A stretch of 43,243 bases of DNA from Gemmatimonas sp. (GCA_021154325.1 JAJKIR010000166.1:1-43243); one strand, 5' to 3'. Shown: positions 15,968 through 24,926, counted from the first letter of the stretch. Notes: a model not told the origin generated them from the sequence alone. Numbers and translations: made by a program.

Positions 15968-16897
15968 CTACAGCTGCCTAACGGTTGGATCCGGCGCCGG
16001 TATGACATAGCCACGACTCTGCCGCAAGGATGTCGTCGCTCTGTACAGCAACTCCATCGCGTCAACTGCCGAGGCAGCGAGATTCGTGACGCCCGCTACG
16101 GACGCCGAGAAGCGCAGTCGGTGCTCTGGCTCGGTGGTGTGTATGGACTCGAAGGAATCACGCAATCGTCTTACGATGCGCTCCGCGCCCTCCTCATCCG
16201 TGCCTGGCGCGATGATGGCGAACTCGTTAGGTCCGACACGACCGATCGCATCGGATATCCGAGCGCTGCATTGGCACACCTGACTAACGGTTTCGGCGAG
16301 AATCCGGTTGCTCGCGGCGGAATCGAATGCCGTATTCGAGGGATCTTGCTCGGTGCTGAATACGACGCATGCGATCGCATCGTTGCGCCGAATAGCCTCA
16401 CCACCGAGTTCCCGGGCGCGACGCGCAAGTCCCCTCGCGTTGTAGAGACCCGTTTCTTCATCAACGAGCGTTTCCTCACGGATTCGATCCGCCGCGAGCT
16501 TTGCCTGGACGAACGCGTTGAGCTTCGGGAGCAGCACCTCTACGTCCAGTGGCTCGGCGCAAATGTCCCACGCGCCAGCAGCATACGCCTCGAGCTTCTC
16601 GCTGCGACTCACGGTTGCCGAGGACGTCAGGAGAATCGGCACATTGAGCGGAATATGCGGATCCTGACGCAATCGCCCACAAACCACCCGACCACCGAGA
16701 TCGGGAAGCGCCATGTCGAGAATGATCGCGTCTGGCTGAGCTATGCGCGCCAACTCGAGCGCGCGCTGCGATGTGGTGACGCGGAGCGCCGCGTAGCCAC
16801 GTGGCCCCAAGACGCTCTCGATCGATCTGGCTGACCACTCCTGGTCGTTGGCAATCAAGACCAGTGGAGGGCGTGATCGACGGTTCGGTGCGGACAT
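15968..16897 (-). CDS. Degenerate receiver-GGDEF protein
   Basis: A protein of 309 residues from ATG 16897. Residues 10-125 form a CheY-like receiver that keeps the phosphoacceptor Asp in AIILDMALPD but has AND in place of the acidic pair and CAEP where the family has the conserved Lys-Pro. The rest is a diguanylate-cyclase fold (DEETGLYNARGLARRA onwards) whose signature motif reads GPNEF instead of GGDEF. Substituted glycine and aspartate at this motif normally abolish c-di-GMP synthesis. It is therefore probably a signalling adaptor or c-di-GMP/GTP sensor rather than an enzyme. It lies upstream of the sigma-54 regulator in the same direction, separated by 490 bases. Confidence 0.78.
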   Translation of the reverse strand: MSAPNRRSRPPLVLIANDQEWSARSIESVLGPRGYAALRVTTSQRALELARIAQPDAIILDMALPDLGGRVVCGRLRQDPHIPLNVPILLTSSATVSRSEKLEAYAAGAWDICAEPLDVEVLLPKLNAFVQAKLAADRIREETLVDEETGLYNARGLARRARELGGEAIRRNDAIACVVFSTEQDPSNTAFDSAASNRILAETVSQVCQCSARISDAIGRVGPNEFAIIAPGTDEEGAERIVRRLRDSFESIHTTEPEHRLRFSASVAGVTNLAASAVDAMELLYRATTSLRQSRGYVIPAPDPTVRQL

Positions 16898-17090
16898 GAG
16901 GGGTATCCGAAGGCGAATGCGACGTAATCGGGGCGACAAAGATCGCGGATCCGCATCGACCGCGTGACTCCTCTAAGCAGGAGCCGTGCATAGGCGAGCA
17001 ATTGTTCGAAGTCGTTGCTCTATCTTTAGATGCCTGAGGATCCTCCCACAGCCGCGGGTCAGATCTGCCGCGTACGTGCTACAACTCGTC

Positions 17091-17118
17091 GGAATCGTGA
17101 GACGACTCTCAGGATTCC
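17091..17118. repeat. Imperfect 28-bp inverted repeat downstream of the aspartokinase-homoserine dehydrogenase gene
   Basis: Arms of 6 and 5 bp (GGAATC... and TGAGA...) separated by one mismatch enclose a 4-base loop. It lies about 60 bases after the stop of the minus-strand thrA gene. No T run follows on either side, so a classical intrinsic terminator is not shown; it may be a transcript-end hairpin or an operator. Confidence 0.4.
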
Positions 17119-17177
17119 GGCCTCGCTGGCGTGAGGGCCCGCGTGCAGCCTGATTCTTCGAAAAACGCATGATGCCA

Positions 17178-19661
17178 TCACAGCGACGCCCCTAAGTAAG
17201 AGGCGAGTCGAAGCAGATCCGCGAACACGCCAGCGGCCGTTACTTCTCGTCCTGCACCGGGACCCTGCACCACGAGCGGATTCTCGTTGTATCGACTCGT
17301 GCGGAACAGCACGATGTTGTCGGTGAGCTGGATCCTGGCAAAAGGATGTGACGTCGGATAGCTGCGAAGCGCCACGCTCGCCTTGCCGTCCCGCGCGACG
17401 CGCCCAACATACCGCAACACTTCTCCCCTTCCCTCGGCCTCGCACCGGAGTCGTTCCATCTCCGCATCATACTTGGGCAGCGCCGCGAGATAATCGGACA
17501 CGGCACCACGCGTGAGCTCGTCCGGAACGAGACCCTCGAGGTTCACGTCCGAAAGCTCCGCCGTCATGCCGATCTCTCGCGCGAGAATGGTGATCTTCCG
17601 CGCGACATCCGCGCCTGACAGATCGTCGCGCGGATCGGGCTCGGTGTACCCGAGCTCACGTGCCTGCGCTACCAGCGACGAGAACGACCGCGTACCGTCG
17701 AAGCTGTTGAACAAGTACGAAAGCGTACCCGAAAGAATGCCCTCGATCTCGACAATCTCGTCGCCAGTCTGCACGAGGTCCCGCAACGTTTGAATGATCG
17801 GAAGGGCAGCTCCGACGGTCGTCTCGTAGAGATAATGCGCGCCGACGGTGCGGTTGGCCTCGCGAAGTCGCCGGTAGTAGCCCAGAGAGCTCGTATTGGC
17901 ACGTTTGTTCGGCGTGATGACGTGAATGCCGCGTTCCAGCCAGCTACCATAGAGCTCCGCAACCCCCTGGCTCGCCGTACAGTCGATGAGCACCGCGTGC
18001 GGCAGTTGATCGTCGTATACGTGCGCGGCCAGCTTTGCGAGATCAGTCGCCTCCCCCCGACTCGATAATTCGAGACGCCAGTGTTCGAGATCGATGGGGT
18101 GGTCTGAGAGCAGCATGCGATTCGATGTCGCGATCGCCCGAACTCGAAGGTCGATGTCGAAGTCCTGTTTCAGACTTCGGAGTCGATGCGAGAGCTGGCG
18201 CAGCAGCGTACTCCCGATATTGCCGACGCCAACGAGGCCAATCGAGATCGCCTGCTTGGAGAGGTAGAATCCAGCGTGAGCTGCACGGAGCGCGCGCTGG
18301 GTATCGGTCCCGTCGACGGCGACCGATATGTTGCGCTCCGAGGAGCCCTGCGCGATTGCGCGAATGCTAACTCCCGCCTTGCCGAGTGAGCTGAAGAACT
18401 TCGCGGCGACGCCCGCCGTGCCAGCCATCCCCTCCCCGACCACCGCGAGGATGCTGCAGCCCCTGGTGACATCGACGCGACGAATCTGCCCGTGCATGCG
18501 TTCGGCGAAGAACGTCTTTTCGACCGTATTGCGCGCATGATCGGCCTGCGCCGCCGTCACGCCGAAGCAGATCGAGTTGCCGGAGCTTCCTTGCGAGATC
18601 ATGAGTACCGACACGCCCTCGTCGCGCAACGCGCCAAACAATCGTTGCGCGATGCCGCGGAGACCGATCATTCCAATCCCTTCGATGTTGATGAGCGCAA
18701 CATTCTCGATCGTCGCGAGTCCCTTGACCTTCTGGGTCGAGCCGGACGTCGCCTGGATGCGACTGCCGGGATGATGGGGATTGAAGGTGTTGCGAATGAA
18801 AATGGGGACGTTTCGCTCGACCGCGGTCGAGATTGTGCTCGGGTGAATTACCTTCGCGCCGAAATACGCGAGCTCGATCGCCTCTTCATATGAGAGTGTA
18901 TCGAGAGTCACTGCCTCCGCGACGAGCCGGGGATTGGCGCTCATCACGCCATCGACGTCGGTCCAGATGTGAATCTCCTGCGCGTCGAAGAGTGAGCCGA
19001 AAATGGAGGCACTGAAGTCGCTGCCATTGCGGCCGAGGGTGGCCGCGAGACCATCCTCGGTGGAAGCGACGAATCCAGTGATCACAACAGTTTTCGGGAG
19101 GCGTCCGCGGTTGGCGACCCAGGCATTCGCACGAGCGCGAGACTCCGGCCACATGACATCCGCCGCGGTCTCCGTCCGCGCGACGGTCAACACATCTCGC
19201 GCGTCGAGCCAATCCACCTCTTCGTTCTCCTGACGGAGCAGCGCGGCGAGTATCTGCGCAGACCACACTTCACCGTAGCCCGATACGAGCTCGAGACCAT
19301 TTCGGGAGTACCCATGGAGCACGGTCGTGACGTGCAGCACTTCCTCGATGATTGCTAGATCGCGCGTCATGATCTCGCACATTCGGCCGGCTTCATCCGC
19401 CGACAGAAGCTCAGCGATCGTCCGGCGGTGGCGCGCCGCGACATCTGCCATGATCTGCCGATAACCCAAGTCCTGCTTGCCAGCGACGTGAACCGCTCGC
19501 ACGAGTTCATCGGTGATCCCAGCCATCGCGGACACCACCACCAACCGCTGAGCCTCGGGCCGCTCCCTTACGATATTCGCGACGTTTCGATAGCAGTCGG
19601 CGTCGGCGACGCTGGTGCCGCCGAATTTATGTACTACACACGTTGGGTTGTCCGCCGTCAT
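17178..19661 (-). CDS. thrA: Bifunctional aspartokinase / homoserine dehydrogenase
   Basis: A protein of 827 residues, the usual size for the fusion. Residues 1-290 are the kinase, with VHKFGGTSVADADCY and a GFVASTEDGLAATLGRNGSDFSA loop. Two ACT-type regulatory segments follow (about 300-455). The dehydrogenase starts at SIGLVGVGNIGSTLLRQL, a Rossmann nucleotide loop, and keeps the catalytic segments YETTVGAALPII, GTLSYLFN and DLSGADVARKITILAREIG. It phosphorylates aspartate and reduces aspartate semialdehyde to homoserine. ATG 19661 lies 16 bases after the acyl-CoA synthetase stop, so the two form an operon. Its place within 10 kb of MetA-like and MetY-like genes suggests it supplies homoserine to that cluster; a housekeeping role is equally possible. 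Confidence 0.93.
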   Translation of the reverse strand: MTADNPTCVVHKFGGTSVADADCYRNVANIVRERPEAQRLVVVSAMAGITDELVRAVHVAGKQDLGYRQIMADVAARHRRTIAELLSADEAGRMCEIMTRDLAIIEEVLHVTTVLHGYSRNGLELVSGYGEVWSAQILAALLRQENEEVDWLDARDVLTVARTETAADVMWPESRARANAWVANRGRLPKTVVITGFVASTEDGLAATLGRNGSDFSASIFGSLFDAQEIHIWTDVDGVMSANPRLVAEAVTLDTLSYEEAIELAYFGAKVIHPSTISTAVERNVPIFIRNTFNPHHPGSRIQATSGSTQKVKGLATIENVALINIEGIGMIGLRGIAQRLFGALRDEGVSVLMISQGSSGNSICFGVTAAQADHARNTVEKTFFAERMHGQIRRVDVTRGCSILAVVGEGMAGTAGVAAKFFSSLGKAGVSIRAIAQGSSERNISVAVDGTDTQRALRAAHAGFYLSKQAISIGLVGVGNIGSTLLRQLSHRLRSLKQDFDIDLRVRAIATSNRMLLSDHPIDLEHWRLELSSRGEATDLAKLAAHVYDDQLPHAVLIDCTASQGVAELYGSWLERGIHVITPNKRANTSSLGYYRRLREANRTVGAHYLYETTVGAALPIIQTLRDLVQTGDEIVEIEGILSGTLSYLFNSFDGTRSFSSLVAQARELGYTEPDPRDDLSGADVARKITILAREIGMTAELSDVNLEGLVPDELTRGAVSDYLAALPKYDAEMERLRCEAEGRGEVLRYVGRVARDGKASVALRSYPTSHPFARIQLTDNIVLFRTSRYNENPLVVQGPGAGREVTAAGVFADLLRLASYLGASL

Positions 19662-19677
19662 GATCAGTCTCTGGAGG

Positions 19678-21480
19678 TCAGAAGCGGAATCTGCCCGCTC
19701 GAATTTGGTCGAACATCGTAGAGTCCAGCCGCACGTACGAGTCCCGTTCACGATCGTTCACGTACAGGACGTCTGCTGTCGTGCCGGGATTGAAGCCGGT
19801 GCTGACCAGCCCCTGCTTTGTCGGCTTGAAGGTTCCGGTCGATTCGATCGCGCTCACGAGGCGCACGAAGACGGGGCGCGCGTATTCCGGCAGCCTTTTG
19901 CTCAAATGCGATCGGAGTCCGGACAGATCGAGTTCACCGTCGGTGACCACGGCGACCATGCCAGCTCGCCCATCGTGCCCGGGTACTTCGACTCCGTACA
20001 CCGTGGCGTCGCGGACTTCCGGCCACGCGCAGACCGCCTCGGCGACTTCGCCAGTCGCTACGTTCTCTCCCTTCCAGCGGAAGGTGTCGCCGATGCGATC
20101 GACGAAATAGAGGAAGCCGGCGCTATCGCGACGCATCAAATCTCCGCTGCGGAACCAGGCGTCGCCCTTTTTGAAGACGTCGCGCAAGATCTTGCGTTCG
20201 GATGCTGCAGGGTCGGTATACCCGTCGAAGCGACCCTCCGCCGAGCCATCGTGGGCAATTCTGCCTAACGCTTCACCGATTTCGTCAACGCCGCACCGAT
20301 CGCAGAGACCGTCCTCGTTGCGAATGGGTTCTCCGGTGTGTGCGTTGCAGCGCACAAGGGCGACGGGAAAGCGGTGTACGAGAAAGGGCGGAATTCGGCC
20401 GATCGCGCCGGGCTTTCCCTCGCAATTATAGAGCGAGAAATTGGCCTCGGTGGCGGCGTAAAATTCGAGGATTCTCGGTATCCCGAAGCGCGACCGGAAT
20501 GCCTCCCAGATGTCGGGACGTAGTCCATTTCCACAGGCGACACGAATGCGGTGATCACGCTCGCGTGCGTGCGTTGGGGCGCTGAGCAGGAACCGACACA
20601 ACTCGCCAATGTACTGGAAGAGCGTGCAGTCCAAGTGAACGATGTCTTCCCAGAATGCACGCGACGAGAACTTCCTTCGCAAGACGACTGAGCCACCGTT
20701 CACCAGCAAGGCTCCGATTGCCACCACTCCGCCCACGCTGTGGTACATTGGAAGGCAGTTGTACATCCGATCGCTTTCAGTGGTGTCCAGCATACCGGCG
20801 AACCAGTAGCTCCACTGCAGCAACCGATGGTGGCTCACCTTGGCGGCTTTGGGCAAACCAGTAGTACCGGATGTGTAGATGTACAGCGCGCGATCGTGCG
20901 TGGTGGGCAGTGCGCATTCAGCAACCGTCAGTGGGGTCGACTCGAGATCGGTCAGCGCGACATCGACGCTCGACATACCCTTCACCGCACCGCCGCGCAC
21001 CCAGCGACGCGCCGAGGGCTCGAGCATCGACTCAATGCCCGTGAGCGAAGGTGCGAGATCGGCGCCGAGCAGAATGCATTTCGGTGAGACGACCCGAATC
21101 GCGTGTGCCAGCGATTCGCCGACGAGATTCGTATTCACCAGCGCCGCTACCGCTCCGGTGCGGGTGATGCCGAGCCATGCCGCCAGATAGTCGGGGCAGT
21201 TCTGCATAACGAGGCACACGACCTCGCCGGGCGCAATGCCCTGTTGCAAGGTCCAGCGCGCGTAGCGATTCGCTCGCACCGAAAGCTCGCGATAGGTGAG
21301 CGTCTCATCCTCGCCCACGAGCGCGGGGTTGTCACCATACTTGTCCGCGAGCTGTCCCATCAGGATTGGCAGCGTCGTCTCAGGGTCGCGTGCGATCGGC
21401 GCAGTGAGCGCAAGCGCGCGCGCCCACGCCTTGTTCGGCGTGTCGCCAGCCAACGAGGGTTGCGTCATCACTGATGGCAT
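19678..21480 (-). CDS. Long/very-long-chain acyl-CoA synthetase, FATP/FadD6-like
   Basis: A protein of 600 residues of the ANL adenylating superfamily. The A3 P-loop is YIYTSGTTGLPKAAKVSHHR near residue 215, A5 lies in EFYAATEANFSLYN, A7 is FRSGDLM, A8 is DRIGDTFRWKGENVATGEV and the A10 lysine is in GTFKPTKQGLV. Replacement of the usual GGE by WKGENVAT at A8 marks the fatty-acid-transport-protein/very-long-chain synthetase branch. It should activate a fatty acid to its AMP and then CoA ester. A start at the second Met, MTQPSLAG, is an alternative. It is co-transcribed with thrA and divergent from the SnoaL-like gene. It may provide the acyl donor for the neighbouring cluster. Confidence 0.88.
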   Translation of the reverse strand: MPSVMTQPSLAGDTPNKAWARALALTAPIARDPETTLPILMGQLADKYGDNPALVGEDETLTYRELSVRANRYARWTLQQGIAPGEVVCLVMQNCPDYLAAWLGITRTGAVAALVNTNLVGESLAHAIRVVSPKCILLGADLAPSLTGIESMLEPSARRWVRGGAVKGMSSVDVALTDLESTPLTVAECALPTTHDRALYIYTSGTTGLPKAAKVSHHRLLQWSYWFAGMLDTTESDRMYNCLPMYHSVGGVVAIGALLVNGGSVVLRRKFSSRAFWEDIVHLDCTLFQYIGELCRFLLSAPTHARERDHRIRVACGNGLRPDIWEAFRSRFGIPRILEFYAATEANFSLYNCEGKPGAIGRIPPFLVHRFPVALVRCNAHTGEPIRNEDGLCDRCGVDEIGEALGRIAHDGSAEGRFDGYTDPAASERKILRDVFKKGDAWFRSGDLMRRDSAGFLYFVDRIGDTFRWKGENVATGEVAEAVCAWPEVRDATVYGVEVPGHDGRAGMVAVVTDGELDLSGLRSHLSKRLPEYARPVFVRLVSAIESTGTFKPTKQGLVSTGFNPGTTADVLYVNDRERDSYVRLDSTMFDQIRAGRFRF

Positions 21481-21495
21481 TGCCGAATTGCGGAA

Positions 21496-21501
21496 ATCAT
21501 A
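21496..21501 (-). promoter_or_regulatory. Candidate -10 box for the acyl-CoA synthetase gene
   Basis: TATGAT on the minus strand matches five of six consensus -10 bases. The 98-base gap to the divergent SnoaL-like gene holds no good -35 box. The transcript would have a leader of only about 10 bases before ATG 21480, compatible with the lack of a Shine-Dalgarno. Confidence 0.3.
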
Positions 21502-21578
21502 CGATGCTTCGCGTGGTTTACCGACTTCGCTGTCGCTGAGCCGAGAAATGTTTCTGAATCCGCTGGAGGATCATCGCG

Positions 21579-21962
21579 ATGACTGACCGGCAGGCAACCG
21601 AACAACTGCTGCGCGACCTGTATGCGGCGCGCGTGAGCGGCGATGTGACAGCTGTCTACGAGAAATTCTCCCAGGATGCGCGGTTCCAGATCGCGGGCGC
21701 CAGTCACTCAACACCCGTTGCCGTCAGGGCCGTGGGCGCGGCTGAGTATCGGCCCTTGCTCGCTATCATGATCAAGACGTTCAAACTCAGCGACGAGCAG
21801 ATCCTCTCCTTGCTGATCGATGGGACGAAAGCGGCCGTGCACTGGCGAGCGAAGATCTTCTCGCGTCTCACCGGAACTGCGGTGGTCACGGAGCTCGTCG
21901 ACATGATCGAGATCCGCGATGGGCGAATCGGCTCGTATGTCGAATTTTTCGCTCCGCAGTAG
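21579..21962 (+). CDS. SnoaL/NTF2-like protein
   Basis: A protein of 127 residues with the cone-shaped NTF2/SnoaL pattern. An N-terminal helix pair (TEQLLRDLYAARVSGDVTAVYEKF) leads to short beta strands (ARFQIAG), a helix (YRPLLAIMIKTFKL), and a curved sheet ending VTELVDMIEIRDGRIGSYVEFFAPQ. Members include polyketide cyclases, isomerases and many proteins of unknown role, so no reaction is assigned. GGAGG lies nine bases before the ATG. The last 255 bases are antisense to the open reading frame of the convergent alpha/beta hydrolase, which is unusual. Confidence 0.72.
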   Translation: MTDRQATEQLLRDLYAARVSGDVTAVYEKFSQDARFQIAGASHSTPVAVRAVGAAEYRPLLAIMIKTFKLSDEQILSLLIDGTKAAVHWRAKIFSRLTGTAVVTELVDMIEIRDGRIGSYVEFFAPQ

Positions 21963-22919
21963 GGGATCGCCTCGGGTGGCTGCCTGGCTCAGTGTTTCCC
22001 GCACTGCAGCACCAATCGACTCTACGACATTTCGCGCGAGCGGAATCGCACCAGCCATGCAATAGAAGTGGTGTATCATCCCCGCGTGACAGGTATGTCG
22101 AACGGGCACTCCTGCTTCTACGAGCCTTCGGGCATAGGCCTCGCCCTCGTCTCGCATCGGGTCGAACTCCGCGGTGTGAATGAGAGCTGGAGGTAGACCG
22201 ACGAGCGACGGTGCGCGAAGAGGGGATATGCGTGGGTCGGTCTCGTCCGCATCGCCGCAGTAGGCGTCCTTGGCCCAAGCAAGCGTGCTGCGCTCGATGA
22301 AGTAACCTTGCGCAAACACTCGCCGCGACTCCGTCTCATCGGCGAGATCGGTTACTGGGCAGAGCAGGAGCTGCAAGGCGATTTGAGGCGCGCCCCTCTG
22401 CGCGCCCAGCTGACAGACGACGGCAGCCATTGTCCCCCCGGCTGAATCGCCCGCCACTACAAGTCGAGCGGAATCGATGCCGAATTTCACGGCATTTCTT
22501 GCAATCCATGTGGTGACCGACATCGCATCGTCAATTGCCGCCGGAAACGGATGCTCGGGCGCCAGTCGATACTCAACCGATATCACTCGACATCCGCTGG
22601 AATTCGCCAGTAGGCGGCAGAGACCGTCGTGCGTTGCAATGTCACAGAAGACACCCGTTCCGCCGTGGAAGTACACAATGCACGGGAGCGATCCGGGACC
22701 TGCCGCGGCAGGGGTATAGATTCGGAGCGCGATTGGCCCGTACGATCCCGGTGCGATCTGGTCTTCCACGGCCCCAACCCGCACGCCACGAGCGTCGGCG
22801 ACCTCGGCGAGTCGCCGCATCGAACGTCGCAATGACTCTGCACTGGGCTGAACGGCGTTCTCGCTCCGCCCGGCCGAGATCATTTCGAGCAGACGCTTGG
22901 CATGGCGATCGAGCGGCAT
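21708..22919 (-). CDS. HSL-family alpha/beta hydrolase with an unusual C-terminal extension
   Basis: A protein of 403 residues. A hormone-sensitive-lipase type hydrolase covers about residues 40-315: oxyanion motif YFHGGTGVF, nucleophile elbow GDSAGGTMAA, acid in HTAEFDPMRDEG and catalytic His in GMIHHFYCM. Such enzymes cleave carboxyl esters. Family members end near SIGAAVRETLSQA. Here no stop follows, and about 83 more residues are read antisense through the SnoaL-like gene; this tail is rich in Arg/Asp/Glu and has no family features, so it probably reflects a lost stop codon or a sequence error. The gene follows the carrier protein gene by 52 bases and could hydrolyse a cluster thioester or ester. 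Confidence 0.82.
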   Translation of the reverse strand: MPLDRHAKRLLEMISAGRSENAVQPSAESLRRSMRRLAEVADARGVRVGAVEDQIAPGSYGPIALRIYTPAAAGPGSLPCIVYFHGGTGVFCDIATHDGLCRLLANSSGCRVISVEYRLAPEHPFPAAIDDAMSVTTWIARNAVKFGIDSARLVVAGDSAGGTMAAVVCQLGAQRGAPQIALQLLLCPVTDLADETESRRVFAQGYFIERSTLAWAKDAYCGDADETDPRISPLRAPSLVGLPPALIHTAEFDPMRDEGEAYARRLVEAGVPVRHTCHAGMIHHFYCMAGAIPLARNVVESIGAAVRETLSQAATRGDPLLRSEKFDIRADSPIADLDHVDELRDHRSSGETREDLRSPVHGRFRPIDQQGEDLLVAEFERLDHDSEQGPILSRAHGPDGNGC

Positions 22920-22971
22920 CAGTTCAGTCCCACTGGTGGCATCGTTAGGCTCCGGACAACGGTTCGCACTG

Positions 22972-23235
22972 TCAACTCTTGCGCAACGTCTCGACGAGAC
23001 GACTGATGCTGGCGACCGATCGAAAGTTGGACGGCATGATGTTCCCTTCTGGCACCATTAGCTCGAACTCCTCCTCGACGGCGAGCACCAGGCTCACCAT
23101 GTCTAGCGAGCTCAATCCGGCCAGGCGCAGATCCTCCTCCGGAGCGACGACTCGATCGATCGAGTGCTCGACGAGCAGGCGCCGAACCAGGCCGGCGATA
23201 CGGTTCTCGACGGACTGCGCGTTCGCGTCAGACAT
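22972..23235 (-). CDS. Stand-alone carrier protein (first of two)
   Basis: A protein of 87 residues with the four-helix acyl carrier pattern. The phosphopantetheine serine is in LAGLSSLDMVSLVLAVEEEF near residue 39; the usual D-S-L is S-S-L here. Acidic helix 2 (VLAVEEEFEL) would contact partner enzymes. ATG 23235 starts MSDANAQSVENRIAG, the normal first helix; the longer open frame upstream has no protein-like content. It is divergent from an operon whose second gene is an amino acid:carrier-protein ligase, so it is the prime candidate for that ligase's substrate. In Bradyrhizobium and Agrobacterium such ligases are likewise encoded beside small carrier proteins. Confidence 0.88.
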   Translation of the reverse strand: MSDANAQSVENRIAGLVRRLLVEHSIDRVVAPEEDLRLAGLSSLDMVSLVLAVEEEFELMVPEGNIMPSNFRSVASISRLVETLRKS

Positions 23236-23725
23236 GTGAATGCTTTGGGGGAACGCGCTGAGGCGCGCCGACATGCCCGCCGGTGCTCGGCGGTCGGATT
23301 CAGGGATGGCCGCGGTCAAGATAGATCGCTTCGGGATAGAGGCAAAGGGAGCTGGCGGCGTCGCCTGGTGCATCTGGCGCGCCAGCGTCGCCGACTCGCG
23401 CTCGGAAGCGATCTCCCTGGGAAGTGTTGAGCGCATGCTACAACTCACTGTTGCATTAGCGGGTCGTATCTGTGGATTCCGACGACACAATGCAGAGCCG
23501 CCGAACACACGCAACGTCATCAATTCATTGAACTTCGTTCCAAGTGTGGCCACCGATTCCGCACGAGAAACCGGCGATCCGGGTCGCGCCGACGGTCGGT
23601 CTGTGTCGTGCATGACCGGCTGCGGGATCGCTCACAGACCCTTTGTGCCATGTGCAACAACCGCGTTTCAACGATGCCACGGTCGCGAAGGCTTCCCCGT
23701 TCCACCTGCAAATAGGCGTTTGCAC
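23236..23725. other. 490-bp divergent intergenic region between the carrier protein gene and the biosynthetic operon
   Basis: The frame across it stays partly open on both strands, but codon use and content are not protein-like. It must hold the promoters for both directions. I see no clear sigma-70 or sigma-54 promoter and no S-adenosylmethionine or other riboswitch pattern. Its length, next to otherwise tightly packed genes, suggests regulated expression. Confidence 0.4.
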
Positions 23726-24925
23726 ATGAACACCCTTGACGCGCAAGAGGCCGTGGCGCACACGCCCGCTACTCACCCGTGTGCCCGGGCACGATTTGTA
23801 GCGGCCGCCGCGGCCGAACATGCAACTGAAGTTGACCGTGATGCACGCTTCCCACACGAGACCTTTGCCGCCGCACGGCAGCATCGACTCCTCAGCATGC
23901 TCGTGCCGGTGGACCTGGGCGGCGATGGCGCTTCCGTCGCCGATGTCGTGGACGTCTGCTACATGCTCGGCGCGGCGTGCGCCTCGTCGGGGATGATCTT
24001 CGCGATGCATCAGATTCAGGTCGTCATCCTGCTTCGCCATGCGCGTTCCAGTCCGTGGCACGAGCAGTTGTTGCGACGGCTTTGTGATGAGCAGTTGCTC
24101 TTCGCTTCGTCGACGACCGAGAATCAGACGGGCGGGGCCGTCCGGTCCAGCGCGTGCGCCGTGGAGCGAGATGGGTCGCGGATGTCTCTGGTGAAGAACG
24201 GCACCGTGATGTCGTACGGGGCGGAAGCGGACGGCGTGTTCCTGACGGCACGTCGCACACCGGATTCACCACCTTCCGATCAGGTGCTCGTCGCCTTTGT
24301 GAAGGGCGATTACGAGCTCGAGAAGATCAAGGAATGGGACACGATGGGGATGCGTGGCACGTGCAGCACGGGCTACACGCTGCGCGGTTGCGGGAGTGTG
24401 GATCAGGTCATCCCTGAATCCTACGAACGCGTCCACCCCCAAAGCATGGTTCCCATAGCGCACCTGACTTGGAGCGCCGTGTGGTGCGGAGTAGCCGCTG
24501 GTGCGGTGGCGCGCGCTCGGCGCTTCGTAAGAAAAGGGGCGGCGCAGGGCACAGCGCAGTCGGCACCAGGCGCTTCGCATCTGACGCGAGCGATGATGTT
24601 GCTGCGCGCGCTGCGCGGCACCATCGCCTCGGCCGTGACAAGCTATGAAGCTGCCGTGAACGAGCCTGAACGGCTCGAGGCGATTGACTTCCAGTCCGGA
24701 ATGAATCTGCTGAAAGTCAACTCCTCCGAGACGGCGATCGAAATCGTCATGCACGCGTTCCAGGCGTGCGGCCTTTCGGGTTACCGCAATGACGGAGAGT
24801 TCAGCGTCGCGCGTCAGCTTCGCGACGTGATGTCGTCATCCATCATGATTAACAACGAGCGCATTCTCGCAGGCGCAGCGACCTCGCTGCTGCTCTTCGA
24901 CGTGCCTTCTCGCCTCCGAGACTGA
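23726..24925 (+). CDS. Acyl-CoA-dehydrogenase-like flavoprotein of the aminoacyl-carrier-protein pathway
   Basis: A protein of 399 residues. The N-terminal helices (ARFPHETFAAARQHRLLSMLVP), the middle beta domain with FASSTTENQTGGAVRSS and WDTMGMRGTCSTGYTL, and a C-terminal helical domain with HAFQACGLSGYRNDGEFSVARQLRDV follow the acyl-CoA dehydrogenase order. FAD would sit between the last two. Where many family members have the catalytic Glu in I-Y-E-G-T, this protein reads IMINNERI, so the base may be elsewhere or the chemistry altered. It lies one base before the amino acid:carrier-protein ligase gene. It is therefore likely to oxidise an aminoacyl or acyl group held on a carrier protein; this role is inferred from context. 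Confidence 0.86.
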   Translation: MNTLDAQEAVAHTPATHPCARARFVAAAAAEHATEVDRDARFPHETFAAARQHRLLSMLVPVDLGGDGASVADVVDVCYMLGAACASSGMIFAMHQIQVVILLRHARSSPWHEQLLRRLCDEQLLFASSTTENQTGGAVRSSACAVERDGSRMSLVKNGTVMSYGAEADGVFLTARRTPDSPPSDQVLVAFVKGDYELEKIKEWDTMGMRGTCSTGYTLRGCGSVDQVIPESYERVHPQSMVPIAHLTWSAVWCGVAAGAVARARRFVRKGAAQGTAQSAPGASHLTRAMMLLRALRGTIASAVTSYEAAVNEPERLEAIDFQSGMNLLKVNSSETAIEIVMHAFQACGLSGYRNDGEFSVARQLRDVMSSSIMINNERILAGAATSLLLFDVPSRLRD

Positions 24926-24926
24926 G

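Noticed and set aside
23240..23725. N-terminal extension of the dehydrogenase-like flavoprotein
   Set aside because: The open frame lacks family similarity; the enzyme reaches normal length from ATG 23726.
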